DNA of 9,534 nucleotides from Spirochaetales bacterium (GTDB taxonomy: Bacteria; Spirochaetota; Spirochaetia; ARS1246): positions 1-9,534 of the forward strand of contig JABGPX010000532.1 in NCBI GenBank assembly GCA_018644745.1, read 5' to 3'. Of this stretch, positions 6,547 to 9,534 are shown piece by piece. The translations under genes and the position numbers were made by a program. The notes under the pieces were generated by a model that worked only from the letters and a program-made list of their open reading frames with translations, did no database searches and was not told the origin of the DNA. The first letter of the stretch is position 1. Each line of letters begins with the position of its first letter.

Positions 6547-7811
6547 TCACCGTAACGCTTTACCCTAATATCGGCAGTGATACCATGCGCCAGCATCCGC
6601 TCAATTCTGCACTGCCGCTCGGTAACTTTACCGATCTCGACCGAAGCAGCCGGCGTCATTTTTTGATAAGTACAGGTTTTTAGAAATTTCCCGACCCACA
6701 CGCCGCCGGTATAACGTGCGGCCCGAGACGTCGGCAGTATATGGTTGGTGCCTATTGATTTATCTCCATATGCCACTGTCGTTTCCTCGCCGATAAAAAG
6801 AGATCCGTAGTTAGTCAATCTGTCTACATAAGCCAATTCGTCTATCACATGCAGTTCGAGATGCTCAGGGGCATAATCATTGCTCAACCGTATAGCTTCA
6901 TCCGTGTTACCGGCTGCGTATACAATACCATTTGCTCTCCAGGAAAGCTCTGCTGTTTCACGGGTCGGCAGCGTCTCCAGCTGTTTTTCAACTTCTCCTA
7001 TGGTTCGATGAGCAAAATCCTCGCTGAGCGCGATAAGACATATTCCAGAATTCGGATCGTGTTCCGCTTGACCGAGAAGGTCACAGGCAACCAGCGCCGG
7101 ATCGGCGGCGTCATCGGCTATTATCAGGATTTCCGTTGGTCCGGCAAGTAAATCAATGCCGCATCGCCCGAAAAGCTGGCGCTTCGCTTCTGCAACGAAT
7201 TTATTTCCCGCTCCGCATAGCATATCCACCGGTTCGACGACTCCCATGCCGAAGGCCATTAATGCGAACGCAGGCACACCGCCAATGACAAAAATACGAT
7301 CTGACCCGGCCGTGGACATGGCGTTGATAGTAGCCGGGTAATATCCCTCACCTTTTACCGGCGGGGTACAGGACAGAACTGTTTTTACGCCGGCGACCTT
7401 TGCGGGGATAATGCTCATCTGGGCAGAGCCGAACATCGGATAGCGGCCGCCCGGAATATAGCTGCCGACGGAGTTTACAGGTATGTGCCGATGCCCCAGG
7501 GTAATTCCGGGCCTTAGCTCGACTTCCAAAGGATGCATGGTTGAAAGCTGTGCCTTAGCAAAGTCGCGAACATTATCCTGGCAGAAATCCGTATCTTCAA
7601 CTATTTGCGGGTCGAGCTTTCCGATCGCTTCCTCTATCTGGCTCGGAGACAACTCGAAATCCACAGGATCATAATCATCAAATTTCCGGCTGTATTTTCG
7701 AACCGCATCCATTCCATTTTTCTCGAGGTCCAGCAGCATCCCGCTTACAACATCGGCTGTTTCCCTATCTTCTTCAAAGAGTCGATGTCCGCCGTCTTTT
7801 ATTATATTCAA
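6531..7811 (-). CDS. hisD: HisD-family NAD-dependent dehydrogenase, sulfopropanediol dehydrogenase (HpsN)-like
   Basis: A 426-residue zinc-dependent alcohol dehydrogenase of the histidinol dehydrogenase family. Expected catalytic residues are present: zinc ligands Q248 and H251 (LLGQAEHD), D350 (YGDKSIGTNH) and H409 (MLAHG); base/acid pair E316-H317 (APEHLELH); also H357 and E404. The stretch ARYTGGVWVGKFLKTCTYQ (365-383) and the end ADIRVKRYG resemble the catabolic HpsN-type branch (dihydroxypropanesulfonate oxidation to sulfolactate) more than biosynthetic HisD; this comparison is from memory. No other his genes are nearby, favouring a catabolic role. Two usually conserved spots differ: GGVPAFALMA where GGxQA is normal, and GAGN where GPGN is normal. 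The start is TTG at 7811, 5 nt after GGAGGA. The last five residues EEFSF are encoded by the inserted element. It lies 34 nt after the outer-membrane gene on the same strand. Confidence 0.9.
   Translation of the reverse strand: MNIIKDGGHRLFEEDRETADVVSGMLLDLEKNGMDAVRKYSRKFDDYDPVDFELSPSQIEEAIGKLDPQIVEDTDFCQDNVRDFAKAQLSTMHPLEVELRPGITLGHRHIPVNSVGSYIPGGRYPMFGSAQMSIIPAKVAGVKTVLSCTPPVKGEGYYPATINAMSTAGSDRIFVIGGVPAFALMAFGMGVVEPVDMLCGAGNKFVAEAKRQLFGRCGIDLLAGPTEILIIADDAADPALVACDLLGQAEHDPNSGICLIALSEDFAHRTIGEVEKQLETLPTRETAELSWRANGIVYAAGNTDEAIRLSNDYAPEHLELHVIDELAYVDRLTNYGSLFIGEETTVAYGDKSIGTNHILPTSRAARYTGGVWVGKFLKTCTYQKMTPAASVEIGKVTERQCRIERMLAHGITADIRVKRYGEEFSF
6549..6557. repeat. Right 9-bp target-site duplication (ACCGTAACG)
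   Basis: Perfect copy of 6337-6345, inside the dehydrogenase coding region (reverse strand CGT TAC GGT, residues R419-Y420-G421). This coding copy marks the original target site. Confidence 0.8.
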
Positions 7812-7816
7812 AATCT

Positions 7817-7822
7817 TCCTCC
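7817..7822 (-). promoter_or_regulatory. Shine-Dalgarno GGAGGA selecting a TTG start
   Basis: The reverse strand reads GGAGGA, 5 nt, then TTG (7811). No in-frame ATG gives a full-length HisD-family N-terminus; the first in-frame ATG is at residue 25. The nearby ATG at 7824 overlaps the Shine-Dalgarno, is out of frame and meets a stop after 16 codons. Confidence 0.65.
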
Positions 7823-7845
7823 ATTGAAGCTCGATACCACCAAGC

Positions 7846-9534
7846 TCAGTTCACGCTGAATGACAGACCAAAATTACTCAACAGCAGGTTGATCAACAGG
7901 TCGGTCCAGTCGAGAGAGTATAGGTACTCCCGATTGGCGAATTCTGCTGATGAGGTGCCGGGTATTTCCTGTTTCGCAGGATCGATGCCAGCGAAGCTGC
8001 CGTTTGCCGGCGCGAGCCAATTGGTGCTGTTGAAGAAAAAATCCATGTCAAAGCGTTCAAAGTCCCAGCTGTAGGTAATGTTCGTTCGTACGTCGAAAGT
8101 CGGCACATAATCGATCGCGCTGTTATAGTCTCCCTGAGTTAGTTCATAACCGCCTAGCCCGTCTTCACTTACGATATCCGGGGTAAATGGAATGCCGGAG
8201 TAGACCAGCAGATTCTGTCCGAGTTTAAAGCCTCCACTCTTGAATAGAAGCCCGGATTTTAAAGCATGGCTCACTTCCGAATTCGGAGGGACCCAGCTCC
8301 ACTCTTCGGTAAGGTAGCGAGTCCGGGAATACGCATAACTTACGGAAAGATTCCATTTTTCATTCAGCTCCGCCTTCCAATTGAAATCGATACCAGCGGA
8401 GTAGCCTTTACTAGGATCGTGAGAAATAAAGGATCCGTCAGCATCGCTTCCTGTCGTGCTTATGGCGAAACCGGATAGATCATAGTACCACGCAAAATAT
8501 GGCGACGCGCTTATGCTTCGATTTTCGGAAATCAGAAATGCAATTTGGGAGGCTGCGGAAACGGCCATTGGCGGATCGTAAAGCCCGGTAACCGAATCAA
8601 GCTCATAATACTGCTCATCGAGACGTCGATCTATATACGAGAACTCGTCAATAATTCCTGGAGACCAACCCGCTCCAAATGCTGCTATCATCTTTCCGTC
8701 TAAGAGCAAGACCTCGCCGGTAAGGCTCGGACGTACTGGATTTGCGGTATCTGCCCCGGGATACCAGAGCAGCCCGGCGCCGGCGTTGTACTGCATATTT
8801 TCGCCTTTACCGAGAATCTTCGCGAAACCATATGTGGAATAGAAAAGCTCATCTACTCCAGGCAGTATCAGGGTCTCATTCGAGAACTCAACTCCGGCAA
8901 GATCAGTTTGGGTGATTATTTCAGTATAGTTTCCATTCATATCTGCAAGTCGGCCGTTGACCCCAAAAAGCAGAGATTTGGTTGGGGAAATATTCCAAAA
9001 AAGTTCATCACCGACCTGGAACGAAGGCACACTGGAGACCCAATCGAAATGCATGTCGTAAAACGCATCGGGTTCTTCATTTTCATCGGTGAAGTTGATG
9101 GTTGTCGGGAAATGAAAATCATACTCGCCAAAATCCCGGTAATACGATCCGAAAGCATAAAGGGAGTTTGTGACTGTTGATGAGGGAGCGAAAGTCCATT
9201 TGGAGCCTGCCGCCAGATAATACGGACCGTAACGGGAGTTGAGCGCAAAGTCTTCGAAAGAAATATCGAAAAGCCATCTATCATAATATGCGAGTACATC
9301 AAAACTCAACGTATGATTCGGCGGAGTATAAAGCGCTCGGAAAAGAGCGTCGCCATAGCTGAAACTGGTGGGATCGCCCTCTTCGTTTACGTCGTCTTCA
9401 CTTTGCGCCTGAGCCAGCAGTGCTATTAAAGGCAGCACAGTATATTGAACTACCGACTGGTTCATAGAAAGAAGAAAGCTCAAGTTGTCACCGATCAGCA
9501 GCCTGGAAAATAGAGAAATATCCATAATGGAAGG
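7846..9534 (-). CDS. Outer-membrane beta-barrel protein, probably the C-terminal part of a TonB-dependent receptor (5' end outside window)
   Basis: The reverse-strand frame is open from the window edge to TGA at 7846, giving 562 residues. An internal ATG at 9525 is possible, but no Shine-Dalgarno is visible before it and the preceding codons are also open, so the gene probably begins beyond the edge. The protein is made of alternating, aromatic-rich strands separated by acidic loops, as in outer-membrane barrels. Early IMDISLFSRLLIGDNLSFLLSMNQSVVQY resembles the TonB-receptor strand pair (RLSLRYRLSDNLSLxASYGxxxQY), and late YSGIPFTP followed by YVPTFDVRTNITYSWDF matches the closing barrel of that family. 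The final residues are SFSVN, not the usual terminal Phe. The plug domain is not seen and would lie upstream. Likely role: uptake of a ligand across the outer membrane. The dehydrogenase gene follows 34 nt after its stop. Confidence 0.65.
   Translation of the reverse strand, partial: PSIMDISLFSRLLIGDNLSFLLSMNQSVVQYTVLPLIALLAQAQSEDDVNEEGDPTSFSYGDALFRALYTPPNHTLSFDVLAYYDRWLFDISFEDFALNSRYGPYYLAAGSKWTFAPSSTVTNSLYAFGSYYRDFGEYDFHFPTTINFTDENEEPDAFYDMHFDWVSSVPSFQVGDELFWNISPTKSLLFGVNGRLADMNGNYTEIITQTDLAGVEFSNETLILPGVDELFYSTYGFAKILGKGENMQYNAGAGLLWYPGADTANPVRPSLTGEVLLLDGKMIAAFGAGWSPGIIDEFSYIDRRLDEQYYELDSVTGLYDPPMAVSAASQIAFLISENRSISASPYFAWYYDLSGFAISTTGSDADGSFISHDPSKGYSAGIDFNWKAELNEKWNLSVSYAYSRTRYLTEEWSWVPPNSEVSHALKSGLLFKSGGFKLGQNLLVYSGIPFTPDIVSEDGLGGYELTQGDYNSAIDYVPTFDVRTNITYSWDFERFDMDFFFNSTNWLAPANGSFAGIDPAKQEIPGTSSAEFANREYLYSLDWTDLLINLLLSNFGLSFSVN

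Larger units (their letters stand above)
6346..6548. mobile_element. 203-bp MITE-like non-autonomous insertion element
   Basis: The element is bounded by a 9-bp direct repeat ACCGTAACG on each side. Its ends form imperfect terminal inverted repeats: the left end AGCAATTCTCAATATGA (6346-6362) against the complement of 6531-6547, AGGAGTTCTCATTTTGA, matches at 13 of 17 positions, with one extra base at the right terminus. Inside are two consecutive units (6347-6433 and 6461-6546), each a long perfect inverted repeat, joined by a 27-bp spacer. There is no transposase and no convincing ORF, so it would need an IS supplied in trans. A 9-bp duplication is typical of some IS4-related (IS10/IS50-like) and IS1-like transposases, but the family cannot be fixed. 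It sits between dehydrogenase and permease genes and supplies the dehydrogenase's present stop codon. Confidence 0.78.

Noticed and set aside
6383..6568. 61-codon plus-strand ORF across the element
   Set aside because: It overlaps the end of the dehydrogenase gene in antisense, has no Shine-Dalgarno or recognisable motif, and spans repeat arms, so it is probably spurious.
9406..9525. Signal peptide (ATG at 9525 or 9468, with AQA-QS cleavage) for a complete small barrel protein
   Set aside because: The stretch around VLPLIALLAQAQS looks leader-like, but there is no positive N-region or visible Shine-Dalgarno, the frame stays open to the window edge, and the sequence fits internal TonB-receptor barrel strands better. 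Not fully excluded.

Overview
The window comes from a diderm (outer-membrane) bacterium of moderate GC content. The evidence for an outer membrane is the aromatic-rich beta-barrel gene at the right end. The mix of a type I sulfatase, an AEC-type permease and a TonB-receptor-like barrel would suit Spirochaetota or a similar environmental lineage, but that assignment is a low-confidence inference from gene content. No RNA genes, CRISPR arrays or complete transposase genes are present.

Layout: (1) 1-1312, minus strand: a cytoplasmic-type formylglycine sulfatase whose C-terminus is cut by the window edge. (2) 1313-1420: a 108-bp divergent promoter region holding two 17-bp near-identical dyad sites 41 bp apart. 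(3) 1421-5264, plus strand: a tight three-gene operon encoding a deoxyhypusine-synthase-like protein, a PfkB kinase fused to a HAD phosphatase, and a two-lobed GNAT acetyltransferase. (4) 5265-5316: a short convergent gap with a weak GC hairpin. (5) 5317-9534, minus strand, transcribed right to left: a TonB-receptor-like outer-membrane barrel running in from the right edge, a HisD-family dehydrogenase that resembles sulfopropanediol dehydrogenase (HpsN) more than biosynthetic HisD, and an AEC-family permease.

The most notable finding lies between the dehydrogenase and permease genes. A 203-bp insertion (6346-6548) is bracketed by a perfect 9-bp direct repeat, ACCGTAACG, and has imperfect terminal inverted repeats, so it reads as a MITE-like non-autonomous element. 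It is built of two consecutive 86-87-bp units. Each is a perfect long-range inverted repeat (16 bp and 18 bp arms), while the arms of the two units differ from each other at about a quarter of positions. Removing the insert and one repeat copy restores an in-frame stop one codon after the repeat, so the element appears to have replaced the last residue of the dehydrogenase (Ser-stop) with five element-encoded residues (EEFSF-stop). It also widened an ancestral gene gap of about 39 nt.

How the genes may work together: the minus-strand set looks like an import-and-oxidise module (outer-membrane receptor, NAD-dependent alcohol dehydrogenase, inner-membrane permease), possibly for a small sulfonate or organic acid. 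The plus-strand set looks like a small sugar- or polyol-modification pathway (kinase, phosphatase, acetyltransferase) built around an NAD-type DHS fold of unknown reaction, divergently controlled with a sulfatase. Both proposals are inference.
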